Positions 35,999 through 45,574 of a stretch of DNA of 64,000 bases are shown here, one piece after another; the stretch's first letter is position 1; each line of letters begins with the position of its first letter. The DNA lies in NCBI RefSeq assembly GCF_001267405.1, contig NZ_CP012369.1, positions 1,266,001-1,330,000 on the forward strand, in the 5' to 3' direction. The notes under the pieces were generated by a model. That model saw only the letters and a program-made list of their open reading frames with translations, made no database searches and was not told the DNA's origin. This stretch comes from Moorella thermoacetica (lineage in GTDB: Bacteria; Bacillota; DSM-521; Neomoorellales; Neomoorellaceae). Both the position numbers and the translations under genes were made by a program.

Positions 35999-37321
35999 CT
36001 AGCGAGGGCAGGCCAGGCGGGCCGGGATCACGTCGTTACGGATCAGGTCGCTGTAATCCTCCCGCTTTATAATCAAGTCGGCGACGCCATCCCGCACCAG
36101 GACGGCTGCCGGCCGGCCCAGGCGGTTATAATTGCTGGCCATGGTATAACCATAGGCCCCGGTACAGGGCATCAGGAGGATGTCGCCCCTCTCTACCGGG
36201 GGCAATTCCGCTTCCCAGATCAGCATATCCCCTGATTCGCAGCACTTCCCGGTGACGGTTACCTTCTCTGTAGCCGGCATACCGGCCTTATTGGCCAGGA
36301 TGGCCTCATACTTCGCACCGTAAAGGGCCGGGCGAATGTTATCGGCCATCCCGCCGTCAACAGCCACATACTTGCGGACGCCGGGGATCTCTTTGATGCT
36401 CCCGACGGTGTAGGCAGTGCTGCCCGCCGGCCCGACAATGGACCGACCCGGTTCGACCAAGACTCGCGGTTGGGGCAGGTTCAAGCGCCGGGCTTCCTCC
36501 CGGACCCGGGCCAGGATGGTTTCCGCATAAGCCCTTATCGGCCGGGGTTCGTCACCGGTAGTATAGTATATGCCAAAGCCGCCCCCGAGATCCAACTCGG
36601 CGGTTACCAGCCCTGTCGCCTCCTTGACCGCAGCAGCCAGCTCCATCATCACGGCTACGGCTTCATTGTAGGGCTCCAGTTCGAAAATCTGGGAGCCAAT
36701 ATGGCAGTGCAAACCCATGAACTCGATCCCCGGTAACTCGCCGGCCCTCCTGGCAGCCGCTAGTGCTTGGCCCCCCGGCAGGGTAAAACCGAACTTGGAA
36801 TCAACCTGGCCGGTGCGGATATAGTCATGGGTGTGGGCCTCAATTCCCGGGGTGACCCTCAGGATTACCTTGGCCACCTGGCCACGCTCCACTGCAAGGC
36901 GGCTTAACAGTTCCAGCTCTGTAAAGTTATCGACCATGAACCTGCCTATTCCGGCCTCCAGGCCCTGGCAGAGCTCGGCATAGCTCTTGTTGTTACCATG
37001 AAAATAAATCCGTTCCACGGGAAAACCGGCCGCCAGGGCGGTGTAAAGTTCGCCGCCGGAGACAACATCCAGTCCCAGCCCTTCACTGGCGATGATCCGG
37101 CACATGGCCGTAGTAAGAAAAGCCTTGCCGGCATAGATAACCTCGGCCTGGCCGCTGCCGGCGTTAAAGGCCCGATAAAACTGGCGGCAGTTGTCCCGGA
37201 TACAGTCTTCATCAAAAATATAAAGGGGGGTGCCAAAGTCACGGGCCAGCTGGACAACCTCACAGCCGCCGATGACCAGCCGTCCGTGTTCATTTATCGC
37301 CATCGTTCCCTGCAAGTGCAT
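35999..37321 (-). CDS. lysA: Diaminopimelate decarboxylase
   Basis: Last step of lysine synthesis, decarboxylating meso-diaminopimelate. The 440-residue PLP enzyme has the Schiff-base lysine in VIYAGKAFLTTAM near residue 66, GLHCHIGSQI near 206, DLGGGFGIYY near 247, EPGRSIVGPAG near 292 and the active-site CESGD near 362. A second ATG at 37303 is possible. No lysine riboswitch is seen upstream. Confidence 0.96.
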   Translation of the reverse strand: MHLQGTMAINEHGRLVIGGCEVVQLARDFGTPLYIFDEDCIRDNCRQFYRAFNAGSGQAEVIYAGKAFLTTAMCRIIASEGLGLDVVSGGELYTALAAGFPVERIYFHGNNKSYAELCQGLEAGIGRFMVDNFTELELLSRLAVERGQVAKVILRVTPGIEAHTHDYIRTGQVDSKFGFTLPGGQALAAARRAGELPGIEFMGLHCHIGSQIFELEPYNEAVAVMMELAAAVKEATGLVTAELDLGGGFGIYYTTGDEPRPIRAYAETILARVREEARRLNLPQPRVLVEPGRSIVGPAGSTAYTVGSIKEIPGVRKYVAVDGGMADNIRPALYGAKYEAILANKAGMPATEKVTVTGKCCESGDMLIWEAELPPVERGDILLMPCTGAYGYTMASNYNRLGRPAAVLVRDGVADLIIKREDYSDLIRNDVIPARLACPR

Positions 37322-37384
37322 TTAATTACCGGTTGCTCCTTTCACCAAATATATCTCCATTTTACCCGAGGCGGCAGCTCCTGT

Positions 37385-37422
37385 CTAGAAAATTTAAGGG
37401 AACCGCCTCCGGTTCCCTTAAA
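37385..37422 (-). terminator. Intrinsic terminator of the GT4 gene
   Basis: TTTAAGGGAACCG pairs with CGGTTCCCTTAAA (37393-37422) around four bases, followed on the minus strand by TTTTCT. Confidence 0.8.
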
Positions 37423-37438
37423 ATGCTCCCCCTCCGGG

Positions 37439-38629
37439 CTAACTGGCCCGGGGCAGGGCCAACAACTGGTTATATGCCTCCAGGGTATTTCGGGCCATCA
37501 CGGCGGTAGTAAAGTTTTCTTCTACCAGCCTGCGGCCGTCCTGGCCCATGGTCCTGGCCACCTCCGGATTACGGAGAAGGAAAGTGGTATAGCGGGCGAG
37601 TTCCTCGTGATCCCCCATAGAGACCAAAAAGCCGTTATATCCGGGACGAATGATCTCCGGCATGCCGCCGGCGCGGCTGACGATGATAGGCCTGGCCGTG
37701 GCCATGGCTTCCAGCATGACCAAACCAAACGGCTCCTGGAAGGCCGATGGGTAGAGGCAGACCTCGGCCCCCTGGTAAACAGCAGGCATCTCCTGCCACG
37801 GGAAGAAACGGATGAAGACATTTTCCTCCAGGCCCAAGCTGGCGATAAGATCCTGGAGAGAGGCTACTTCCGCCGGCTGTTTTTGGCCCCAGTCAACGGT
37901 GTTGGTGGTACCGGCCAGTACCAGGAGAACGTCGGGGATTTCCCGGCGGATGAGATCCAGGGCGCGAATGCTGACGTCACAGCCCTTGGCCCGGCTCATC
38001 CTGGCCGGGTGGAAGATAATCCGCCGTCCCCGCCATTCCGGATAGGAGGTATAAAGGGCCTGCCTGTCCTCCGGGGAGGGCGGCCGGAAGGTATTAGTAT
38101 CTGTGCCATGGTAGACAACTGTCACCCGCTCCGGCGGATAGCCATTAACCACCAATTCCTGGCGTATGTAGTGGCTGACGGCAATAACCAGGTCCCAGCC
38201 CCTGGCCAGGCTATTCATCCTGGTCCACAGTTCGTCATCCCACACATTATGGGCCGTGAGGACCAGGGGCCAGCCGTGACGGCGGCAAATTTCCTGGAGA
38301 CTGGCCGCGTGTACATAGCTGAAATAGTGAAAGTTATGGGCGTGGACCACATCCGGCCGCACTGCCAGTAAAAAGTTTTCCAAGAGTTCCTTGATCTCCC
38401 CGGCCCTGGCCTCAATAACTGCTGGAGTAAGGGAATTTAGATCCAGCAAGGGCGAGCGCTTAATTACAACTCCCTGCCAGCTTTCCTCCACCGGGGTACC
38501 GGGGGCTGTGGCCGTTAGGAGGCTTACCTGGTGCCCCTGCCGGACGAGGTAAGGGCACAGGAGGACTAGGTGGGATTCCACTCCCCCGATGATCGGCGGG
38601 AAAGCCCAATGTAACATGGCAACACGCAT
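37439..38629 (-). CDS. Glycosyltransferase family 4
   Basis: A 396-residue GT-B enzyme. The N-terminal acceptor domain begins AMLHWAFPPIIGGVESHL; the donor domain starts near residue 215 with IIFHPARMSRAKGCD and holds the retaining E-x7-E motif in EPFGLVMLEAM near 323, then GFLVSMGDHEELA. ATG follows AAGGAGGCG. Adjacent debranching-type hydrolase and trehalose genes suggest a storage-sugar or compatible-solute product, but donor and acceptor cannot be told. Confidence 0.9.
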   Translation of the reverse strand: MRVAMLHWAFPPIIGGVESHLVLLCPYLVRQGHQVSLLTATAPGTPVEESWQGVVIKRSPLLDLNSLTPAVIEARAGEIKELLENFLLAVRPDVVHAHNFHYFSYVHAASLQEICRRHGWPLVLTAHNVWDDELWTRMNSLARGWDLVIAVSHYIRQELVVNGYPPERVTVVYHGTDTNTFRPPSPEDRQALYTSYPEWRGRRIIFHPARMSRAKGCDVSIRALDLIRREIPDVLLVLAGTTNTVDWGQKQPAEVASLQDLIASLGLEENVFIRFFPWQEMPAVYQGAEVCLYPSAFQEPFGLVMLEAMATARPIIVSRAGGMPEIIRPGYNGFLVSMGDHEELARYTTFLLRNPEVARTMGQDGRRLVEENFTTAVMARNTLEAYNQLLALPRAS

Positions 38630-38735
38630 ATTACTTCGCCTCCTTAAAGAATTTTATAATCGGGGTAAGATACCACAAATATTTTATCTATAATTACCCG
38701 ATAAAGTCAAGGAAGGACAAACCCTGGTGGCTTCT

Positions 38736-40898
38736 TCAGGCCTCAATGATAACTTTGAGATTTCCTTCTTTCTTTAAAAGGTTGGCCATAACCCGACCAT
38801 CCTTTTCCTCAAAGGCCAGGTCCAGACGGCTGCCGGCTACCGCAAGGTTCCTGATCTCCACCCGCCGGGTCCCGGGCAGCAACAGGGGGCGGGAAATAAA
38901 AAGGCTCTGCTCCCTCAACTCCAGGCCCAGCAAGTGGTGCAGGAAACTGAAAAGGCTGCCAACTGCCCAGGCCTGGGGATCACAGGCTACGGGATAGCGC
39001 ACCGGGCCGCTTAAACCCCTCCGGGTAAAACCACAGAAGAGCTCCGGCCAGCGGCGGTAATTAAAGTGGGGGCTGGCGGCGAAAAGGCCCGCAGCCAGGC
39101 GTGACAATTCATCCAGGCACTGGTAACGGCGCAGGCCGGCGGCGATAATGGCGTTATCATGGGGCCAGACCGAGCCATTATGATAGCTCATGGGGTTATA
39201 GGCCTTCTCTCTTTTACTCATGGTACGAATACCCCAGCCGGAATAGAAATCTGCAGCCATCAAGCGCTGGGCAACCCTCCTGGCCCTCTCCGGCGGGAGA
39301 ATGCCGGTAAAGAGGGCCTGGCCCCCGTTGGAAACCAGGGTGGTCAAAGGCCTCTTCTCACCATCCAGGGCAAAAATCAGATATCCCTCGTCTTCCAGCC
39401 AAAAATCCTGGTTGAAGCGCGCTTTCAACCGCTGGGCCCGTTTCTTCAGCCCGGCGGCGGTCGGTTTATCACCCAGGAGGGACAATAAATGGGCGGCTTC
39501 AGTGAGGGCCAGGTAGTAGTAGGCCTGGACTTCCACCAGGGCAATAGGACCCACGGGCAGGCGCCCTTCCCGGTCGACTACGGCATCCCAGGAATCCTTC
39601 CAGCCCTGGTTGGTAAGACCTGCCGGGGACTCCCGGAGATATTCCAGGTAACCGTCGCCATCCAGGTCGCCGTAACGCAGGCACCAGTGCAGGCAGTTGC
39701 GTAAAGGGTCAGCCAGTTCCTGTAACAGGTCGTCATCCTGGGTCCACTTGTAGGTGGCGGCCAGGAGAATAATAAACCACAGGGTGGCGTCTATGGAGCC
39801 GTAATAAGGGCTATGGGGTACCTCCCCGCATCCGGTCATCTCCCCCCGGCGCAATTCGTGGAGGATTTTTCCCGGCCTTTCCTCCCGCCATCTATCCACC
39901 CCTTTGCCCTGGTAGCGGGCCAGGAAACGCAGGGTCTGGCGGGCCAGGGCCGGGTTTAAAATGAGGGTCTGCCAGGAGGTAATCAGGGAATCGCGGCCGA
40001 AGGGGGCTGTGTACCAGGGTATCCCGGCCGCTATGATCCCGCCCTCGCCCGGGTAATCTATTTGCAGGGCCTTGAGATCGGTGACGGCCGTCTGGAACAT
40101 GGCGTTGATGAAGCTATTATCCGTCCACACCCTGGTCGACTCCCTTTGCCACTGGTGGTAGGCGGCTGCCTGTTCAATGGTGGCCGCTGAAAAAAGATCG
40201 CTGATCTTGTTACCAGGTGTTGTATTTCCTGCATCCAATTCGATCTTTAAATGCAGGTAGATCTTTTTTTGGAGCGGCAAGGTAAGTTCAAAGCCTACTT
40301 CGGCCCGATCGTGGTGGCCGGTGATAGAGGTTGGCACCGGTTCAAAGGTAATGTGGGTGGTACGGATCAGGTTATCCAGGCCCCGGTAAGCCAGGACCAG
40401 CCCCTGGCGTCGTACCTCGACCGGTAACAATTCCCCCCGGCGGCGGCGCTGGCTGCCGCGAACCTCAAATATATCCCGGAAATCGGCAGCCAGGTTAAAA
40501 CGAAGCATTAACTTAACCGGGAAGGGATTAAAATTTATTAAACGCAGGCGTTGAAAAAAGGCGCCCTTAATTAACCGTAGCTGGCGAAGATGGATGGTCT
40601 GGGCCGGCACCATAGTGCCGTCGGGTAAATTGAAAACGGGATTGGTAAGTTCAATCTGGGCAAAGTGGCTGTCGCGGATGGAAGAAGATAGAAATACAGG
40701 TCGCTGCCCGGCTACAAGAAATTCCAGGTGGCTTAAATAACGGGTATCATTGTAATAAAGGCCCAGGTTACCGTTACCCCCGTCCAGAACCGAACCATCG
40801 GGCAGGGAGATGAGAAAAATCCCCCCTTCCTTCAGCACCTCCGTCGCGGGTTCAACAACACCCGGGTTATTGCGCAAATCGAGCTCTGTATCGAGCAT
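38736..40898 (-). CDS. Amylo-alpha-1,6-glucosidase / glycogen-debranching-type hydrolase
   Basis: A 720-residue protein. The first 220 residues form the N-terminal debranching domain (GGIFLISLPDGSV, YYNDTRYLSHLEF). The C-terminal (alpha/alpha)6 barrel has GIPWYTAPFGRDSLITSWQ near residue 310, DSWDAVVDREGR near 440, and YNPMSYHNGSVWPHDNAII near 570, all family motifs with the expected acidic residues. ATG at 40898 follows AAGGGAGGGGAG. It is read divergently from otsAB. Natural substrates may be glycogen or a small glucoside. Confidence 0.87.
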   Translation of the reverse strand: MLDTELDLRNNPGVVEPATEVLKEGGIFLISLPDGSVLDGGNGNLGLYYNDTRYLSHLEFLVAGQRPVFLSSSIRDSHFAQIELTNPVFNLPDGTMVPAQTIHLRQLRLIKGAFFQRLRLINFNPFPVKLMLRFNLAADFRDIFEVRGSQRRRRGELLPVEVRRQGLVLAYRGLDNLIRTTHITFEPVPTSITGHHDRAEVGFELTLPLQKKIYLHLKIELDAGNTTPGNKISDLFSAATIEQAAAYHQWQRESTRVWTDNSFINAMFQTAVTDLKALQIDYPGEGGIIAAGIPWYTAPFGRDSLITSWQTLILNPALARQTLRFLARYQGKGVDRWREERPGKILHELRRGEMTGCGEVPHSPYYGSIDATLWFIILLAATYKWTQDDDLLQELADPLRNCLHWCLRYGDLDGDGYLEYLRESPAGLTNQGWKDSWDAVVDREGRLPVGPIALVEVQAYYYLALTEAAHLLSLLGDKPTAAGLKKRAQRLKARFNQDFWLEDEGYLIFALDGEKRPLTTLVSNGGQALFTGILPPERARRVAQRLMAADFYSGWGIRTMSKREKAYNPMSYHNGSVWPHDNAIIAAGLRRYQCLDELSRLAAGLFAASPHFNYRRWPELFCGFTRRGLSGPVRYPVACDPQAWAVGSLFSFLHHLLGLELREQSLFISRPLLLPGTRRVEIRNLAVAGSRLDLAFEEKDGRVMANLLKKEGNLKVIIEA

Positions 40899-40974
40899 AT
40901 ACTCCCCTCCCTTTATTAAGAATGGATTCGGCAGGTATCCTGGAATATCCTTCCGGGAATAAATGGACACAAAA

Positions 40975-41003
40975 TTTGCATTTTGTTCCTGGCGTGATAT
41001 AAT
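40975..41003 (+). promoter_or_regulatory. Promoter of the otsAB riboswitch transcript
   Basis: TTTGCA at 40975-40980 and a perfect TATAAT at 40998-41003 with a 17-base spacer, 18 bases before the aptamer. Confidence 0.7.
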
Positions 41004-41020
41004 ATTTATATATCCTGAAA

Positions 41021-41140
41021 CGCTGAATTGCGGTGTGCAGCCGTAAGCGGGGGACCCAATTTCCCGGGGTGAATCTTGCCGGTTATACCGGTGGGTAGGG
41101 CTAGACGTGGCCCGAATCCGTCAGCTAACTTCGTAAGCGT
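41021..41140 (+). ncRNA. c-di-AMP riboswitch (ydaO/yuaA class), copy 2
   Basis: P1 starts with CGCTGAAT and closes with CGTAAGCG. In between are GCGGGGGACCCAA, CGGGGTGAATC, GGGTAGGGCTAG, GGCCCGAATCCGTCAGC and TAACTTCGTAAGCG, almost letter-perfect to the class. It fills the 400-base divergent gap before otsAB together with the promoter and terminator. Ligand binding should stop transcription. Confidence 0.96.
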
Positions 41141-41198
41141 GAAGGGAATACCGCCGGTAAACGGTGTAGTTTTCCATTACGTTTATGGTTTATGCTGC

Positions 41199-41240
41199 AA
41201 CCCCGGATTTAAACGGGGTTTATATTTTATATTTTATTTA
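41199..41240 (+). terminator. Expression-platform terminator of riboswitch 2
   Basis: AACCCCG (41199-41205) pairs with CGGGGTT (41214-41220), followed by TATATTTTATATTTTATTT. Confidence 0.8.
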
Positions 41241-41297
41241 CAGGGAGGGGCTTATTACCGGTAAATAAGTATTTGAGGTGAGGAGGAGGTAGGTAAA

Positions 41298-43490
41298 ATG
41301 TCCCAAAAGCAGCCTGCTAAAATTGTCATGGTTTCCAACCGAGGTTCATATAATTTGCAGGCAACCCGGGACGGTATCCAGGTTGTACCGGCCATCAGCG
41401 GACTGGTTTCGGCCGTGGAACCCTTCTTAAGGGAAAAAGGTGGCGTCTGGGTTGCCTGGGGTGGCTGGGAGGCGCCCCAGGAGAACAGTCCCGGTTTACG
41501 TTTACCGGTACCCGAGGGTAATCCGGCCTATACTTTTCGTGAAGTTCCCCTTACCGCCGATGAAATCAACCTCTATTACCATGGCTTTACCAATAGCGCC
41601 TTGTGGCCCCTATGCCATTACTTTTTAGAAAAATGTCGTTATGAAGTCCGGGAATGGTCGGCGTATGTCGATGTTAATGCCAAATTTGCCGCAGCCACCC
41701 TGGAAGAAGCCGGGGAAAGGGATACAGTCTGGGTAAATGATTATCACCTGGCCCTGGTACCGGCCCACCTCCGCCACCGCAGGCCCCAATTAAAACAATT
41801 CTTCTTCTGGCATATACCTTTCCCCCACCATGACCTGCTGGCGACCCTACCCTGGGCAACCCATATCCTGCGCGGTCTGCTAGGAACCGATGTCCTGGGT
41901 TTTCACCTTCAAGCCTACGTTGACAATTTTTTGCAGGCCGTGGCGCACATGCTGGGAGCCAGGGTCGATTTTGAAGCCGGTATTGTCTTCTGGGAGCAGC
42001 GGCGCATTCATGTTGGTGCCTGGCCTATGGGCATAGATTATCAAGCCTTCCAGCGCCAGGCTGCCAGTCCAGCCACCATGGCCAGGGCTCAAAAACTGCG
42101 GGAACAAATTGGTGTCGAGCGCCTGGCGTTAAGCGTGGAGCGCCTCGATTATACCAAGGGCATCCTGGAAAGGCTCCTGGCGTGGGAACGTCTGCTGGAA
42201 GAAGCCCCCGAATGGCGCGGCCGGGCCGCCCTGATCCAGGTCGCCGTTCCCAGCCGGACAGCTGTACCGGCCTATCGTCAGTTAAAGGAGCAGGTGGAAG
42301 CCACTGTAGGCCGCATCAACGGCCGTTTTAGTGACGGCAACTACCAACCGGTATACTATTTCTGGCGCGGCCTCCCCCGGCGGGAGCTGGTAGCCTATTA
42401 CCTGGCAGCCGATGTGATGCTGGTCACACCCTTAAGAGACGGCTTGAACCTGGTGGCCAAGGAATATGTAGCTTCACGGCGTGATCAGACCGGCGTCCTG
42501 GTCTTGAGCCGTTTCGCCGGTGCCGCCCAGGAATTGAAGGGTGCCGTCCTGGTGAACCCCTATGACATCGACGGGATGGCCATGATCTTTAATACGGCCC
42601 TGGGGATGGGCCGGGCAGAGCAAAGCAAAAGGTTGCAACTGTTACAGGAAAGGGTACGGCGCCATGATGTCCACTGGTGGATGAATTGTTTTCATCAGGC
42701 CATGCCGTCAGGGAAGGAGAAACCGGTGATGTCTCCGGATCAGCTGGCAGCTAGGGTACAGGAGTACCCGGAACTACTGCTGATGTGCGACTACGACGGC
42801 ACCCTGGTTCCCCTGGCCCCCAGGCCGGAAGATGCCGTCCCCGACCCCGGCCTCCTGAAATTACTGCGGCAACTGGTTTCCCGGCCAGGCTTACACCTGG
42901 CCGTTATTAGTGGCCGTCCCCTGGCCGACCTCCGCGACCTGCTGCCGATCCCCGGACTCCTCCTCGCCGGCCTGCACGGGGCCCAGGTAGCCGGACCAGA
43001 GGGACCTGTTATCAACCTCCTCCCCCCACCGCCGGGGAAAAACCCCTGGCCGGAAATTTTTAGCCTGGCCCGGCAACTGGCGGCAGGTGTTCCCGGCCTT
43101 CTTGTGGAAAATAAAGGCGAAGGGGTGGCCCTCCATTACCGGCTGGCCGAACCCGATGCCGCTGCGGGAATCCTGGAGGAATTCCGGCATGCCCTGGAAC
43201 CCTTTTTACAGGATGGCCTGGAACTAATCCCCGGCCACAAGGTACTGGAGGTTCGCCGCCGGGGCGTAAATAAAGGCCTGGCAGTAACCTACTTCACTCG
43301 CCGCTGGCCTCGGGCCTTCCCTGTATACCTGGGCGACGATCGTACCGATGAGGACGCCTTTGCAGCCCTGCCCGGGAACGGCCTGGCTATAGGCGTCGGC
43401 CAACGGCAGTCAGGCTATGCCCATTATTTCCTTGCTTCACCGGCAGAGGTTATCGAGTTTCTCCAGCTCTTAAACTGTAGCCGCACCTAA
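41298..43490 (+). CDS. otsA: Trehalose-6-phosphate synthase/phosphatase fusion (OtsA-OtsB)
   Basis: A 730-residue two-domain protein. Residues 1-475 are a GT20 synthase with VSNRGSYN at the N terminus, WVNDYHLALVP near 148, FFFWHIPFPHHD near 173, SVERLDYTKGI near 277 and DGLNLVAKEYVASRR near 377. Residues 490-730 are a HAD phosphatase with CDYDGTLVPL near 497, VISGRPL near 535 and LGDDRTDEDAF near 680. Together they should make trehalose from UDP-glucose and glucose-6-phosphate; a glucosylglycerol-type product is an alternative. ATG follows GAGGAGGAGG. Control by c-di-AMP fits an osmolyte role, and galU downstream supplies UDP-glucose. Confidence 0.9.
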   Translation: MSQKQPAKIVMVSNRGSYNLQATRDGIQVVPAISGLVSAVEPFLREKGGVWVAWGGWEAPQENSPGLRLPVPEGNPAYTFREVPLTADEINLYYHGFTNSALWPLCHYFLEKCRYEVREWSAYVDVNAKFAAATLEEAGERDTVWVNDYHLALVPAHLRHRRPQLKQFFFWHIPFPHHDLLATLPWATHILRGLLGTDVLGFHLQAYVDNFLQAVAHMLGARVDFEAGIVFWEQRRIHVGAWPMGIDYQAFQRQAASPATMARAQKLREQIGVERLALSVERLDYTKGILERLLAWERLLEEAPEWRGRAALIQVAVPSRTAVPAYRQLKEQVEATVGRINGRFSDGNYQPVYYFWRGLPRRELVAYYLAADVMLVTPLRDGLNLVAKEYVASRRDQTGVLVLSRFAGAAQELKGAVLVNPYDIDGMAMIFNTALGMGRAEQSKRLQLLQERVRRHDVHWWMNCFHQAMPSGKEKPVMSPDQLAARVQEYPELLLMCDYDGTLVPLAPRPEDAVPDPGLLKLLRQLVSRPGLHLAVISGRPLADLRDLLPIPGLLLAGLHGAQVAGPEGPVINLLPPPPGKNPWPEIFSLARQLAAGVPGLLVENKGEGVALHYRLAEPDAAAGILEEFRHALEPFLQDGLELIPGHKVLEVRRRGVNKGLAVTYFTRRWPRAFPVYLGDDRTDEDAFAALPGNGLAIGVGQRQSGYAHYFLASPAEVIEFLQLLNCSRT

Positions 43491-43576
43491 TCTTTATAAA
43501 AGCAACGGTAAAGTAGGTAATATTTCATTACCAGGGACATATGAATAGACGTGAAAATAAGAACGAGGTGATATCT

Positions 43577-44485
43577 TTGACCAGGATTCAGAAAGCTATC
43601 ATTCCCGCTGCCGGCTGGGGTACCCGTTTCCTGCCGGCCACCAAAGCCCAGCCCAAGGAAATGTTACCCATTGTTGACAAACCGGCCATTCAATTCATCG
43701 TCGAAGAAGCCGTTAATGCCGGTGCGGAGGATATCCTGATTATCACCGGTAAAAATAAACGAGCCATCGAGGACCACTTTGACCGTTCCCTGGAACTGGA
43801 GAACCTCTTGCGGGAAAAGGGAAAGGACGAACTCCTGGCCCTGGTGGAGGGGATTGCTGAACTCGCCGATATCCACTACATCCGCCAGAAGGAGCAACTG
43901 GGCCTGGGGCACGCCGTTTACTGTGCCCGCAAATTTATCGGCCAGGAACCCTTTGCCGTCCTCCTGGGGGATGATATTATCGTCAACTCCCCCTCCTGCC
44001 TGGAACAGATGCTCGCCGTTTATGAAGAAGTCGGGGCTACCATAGTCGCCGTCCAGGAGGTGCCCCGGGAGGAAGTAAACCGTTACGGTGTCATTGACCC
44101 CCTGGAAGTCGACGGCTCCCTCATCCGGGTCAGGGACCTGGTTGAGAAGCCGCGCCCCGAGGAAGCCCCTTCCAATCTGGCCGTCATTGGTCGTTACATC
44201 CTGGTGCCGGCGATCTTCCCTCTCCTGGAGAAAGTAAAACCGGGCGCTGGCGGCGAGATCCAGCTGACCGACGCCCTGCGCCTGCTGGCCCGCCAGGACC
44301 GTGTCTATGCCTACCGTTTCCAGGGTAAGCGCTACGACATCGGTGACAAGCTGGGCTTTCTCCAGGCCACGGTGGAATTTGCCCTAGCCCGCCCGGATCT
44401 CGCCGGCCCCTTTAGCGAGTACCTGGCCGGCATCATTACTTCCACTGCGGACAAGTTGCAGGTTGCCGCCACCAGGGAAGGATAA
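43577..44485 (+). CDS. galU: UTP-glucose-1-phosphate uridylyltransferase
   Basis: Makes UDP-glucose. The 302-residue protein has [21 protein letters not shown] at the N terminus, [12 protein letters not shown] near 35, LGDDII near 120, and [13 protein letters not shown] near 228. The start is taken as TTG at 43577, preceded by GAGGTGAT; an ATG at 43541 with a weaker site would add 12 polar residues. It lies about 85 bases after otsAB and may be cotranscribed. Confidence 0.95.
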   Translation: MTRIQKAIIPAAGWGTRFLPATKAQPKEMLPIVDKPAIQFIVEEAVNAGAEDILIITGKNKRAIEDHFDRSLELENLLREKGKDELLALVEGIAELADIHYIRQKEQLGLGHAVYCARKFIGQEPFAVLLGDDIIVNSPSCLEQMLAVYEEVGATIVAVQEVPREEVNRYGVIDPLEVDGSLIRVRDLVEKPRPEEAPSNLAVIGRYILVPAIFPLLEKVKPGAGGEIQLTDALRLLARQDRVYAYRFQGKRYDIGDKLGFLQATVEFALARPDLAGPFSEYLAGIITSTADKLQVAATREG

Positions 44486-44533
44486 AAATGGGGTTGACTG
44501 ACATTTAAACCCTGGTCCAACCGCGACCTAGAC

Positions 44534-45493
44534 CTAGACGGCTACAGCATTGCTCCACTTGCCACAGCGGTCGCCCCAGCGGGCCAGGACCTCTTTTCCT
44601 TCCCTTAATTCCACCACTTCGCAGTGATTGGCACACCCCCGGCATTCAAAACCGCCGGTCCGGAAGTCCCTTTCGGTAAGCTCAAAGCCCCGGAAAGCGC
44701 TCGTTTTCGGGCGGGCTTCCCGGGCCAGGAGGGCGGCCCCGTAGGCGCCCATAACACCATAATGCTCCGGGACGATGACCTCCGTCCCCAGGGCGCGACT
44801 GAAGGCCTGGCGCATACCGGCGTTGGCCGCCACCCCGCCCTGGAAGACTACCGGCGGCAGGATCTCCTTACCCTTACCGACGTTATTCAGGTAGTTGCGT
44901 ACCAGGGCCTCGCACAGGCCGGCGACGATATCATCCAGGGGGTGGCCCTGTTGCTGTTTATGGATCATATCGGATTCGGCAAAGACGGCGCAGCGCCCAG
45001 CGATGCGCACCGGGTTCTTGGCACCCAGGGCCAGGCGACCGAAATTCTCGATGGGGATCCCCAAACGGGCCGCCTGCTGGTCCAGGAAGGAACCGGTGCC
45101 GGCGGCACAGACGGTATTCATGGCAAAGTCGGTGACTACGCCCTGGCGCAGGATGATTATTTTAGAGTCCTGGCCGCCGATCTCCAGCACCGTTTGGACA
45201 CCGGGTACGACCTGGCTGGCAGCTACGGCATGGGCGGTGATTTCGTTTTTGACGACATCAGCCCCTGTCATGACGGCCGCCAGGCCCCGGCCGCTGCCTG
45301 TTGTGCCGACGCCAGCGACAGTCACCTCTCGGCCCAGGGTAGCCCTAATCTCTCGTAAACCCTCCTGGATGGCCGGGATAGGCTGGCCGCGGGTACGAAG
45401 GTAGACGGAGGCGAGTAAGTTACCGTCTATATCCAGGGCAATGACGTTGGTGCTTACTGATCCAACGTCGATGCCCAGGTAGATAGAGGTCAA
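44534..45493 (-). CDS. Acyl-CoA dehydratase activase (BadF/HgdC family ATPase)
   Basis: ASKHA-fold ATPase that drives an electron into 2-hydroxyacyl-CoA dehydratases or benzoyl-CoA reductases. The 319-residue protein has GIDVGSVSTNVIALD, GVGTTGSGR near 61, LEIGGQDSKIII near 103, and the cluster cysteine in NTVCAAGTGSFLDQQAARLG near 127, with GRCAVFAESDMIHKQQQG near 167. An extra Cys-rich tail (ECRGCANHCEV) follows near 285. TTG start after AAAGGAG. No dehydratase subunits are adjacent. Confidence 0.9.
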   Translation of the reverse strand: MTSIYLGIDVGSVSTNVIALDIDGNLLASVYLRTRGQPIPAIQEGLREIRATLGREVTVAGVGTTGSGRGLAAVMTGADVVKNEITAHAVAASQVVPGVQTVLEIGGQDSKIIILRQGVVTDFAMNTVCAAGTGSFLDQQAARLGIPIENFGRLALGAKNPVRIAGRCAVFAESDMIHKQQQGHPLDDIVAGLCEALVRNYLNNVGKGKEILPPVVFQGGVAANAGMRQAFSRALGTEVIVPEHYGVMGAYGAALLAREARPKTSAFRGFELTERDFRTGGFECRGCANHCEVVELREGKEVLARWGDRCGKWSNAVAV

Positions 45494-45574
45494 ATCGGAT
45501 CAGCTCCTTTCAGCAGCTTTCCCCATTACGTTATGTTGCTTCCCGGGGAGGGAATGTTCTCCCGGCGGGCTTTG

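Noticed and set aside
36998-38371. 457-codon plus-strand frame across lysA and the GT4 gene
   Set aside because: Antisense to two well-supported genes and across their terminator; no recognisable motif.
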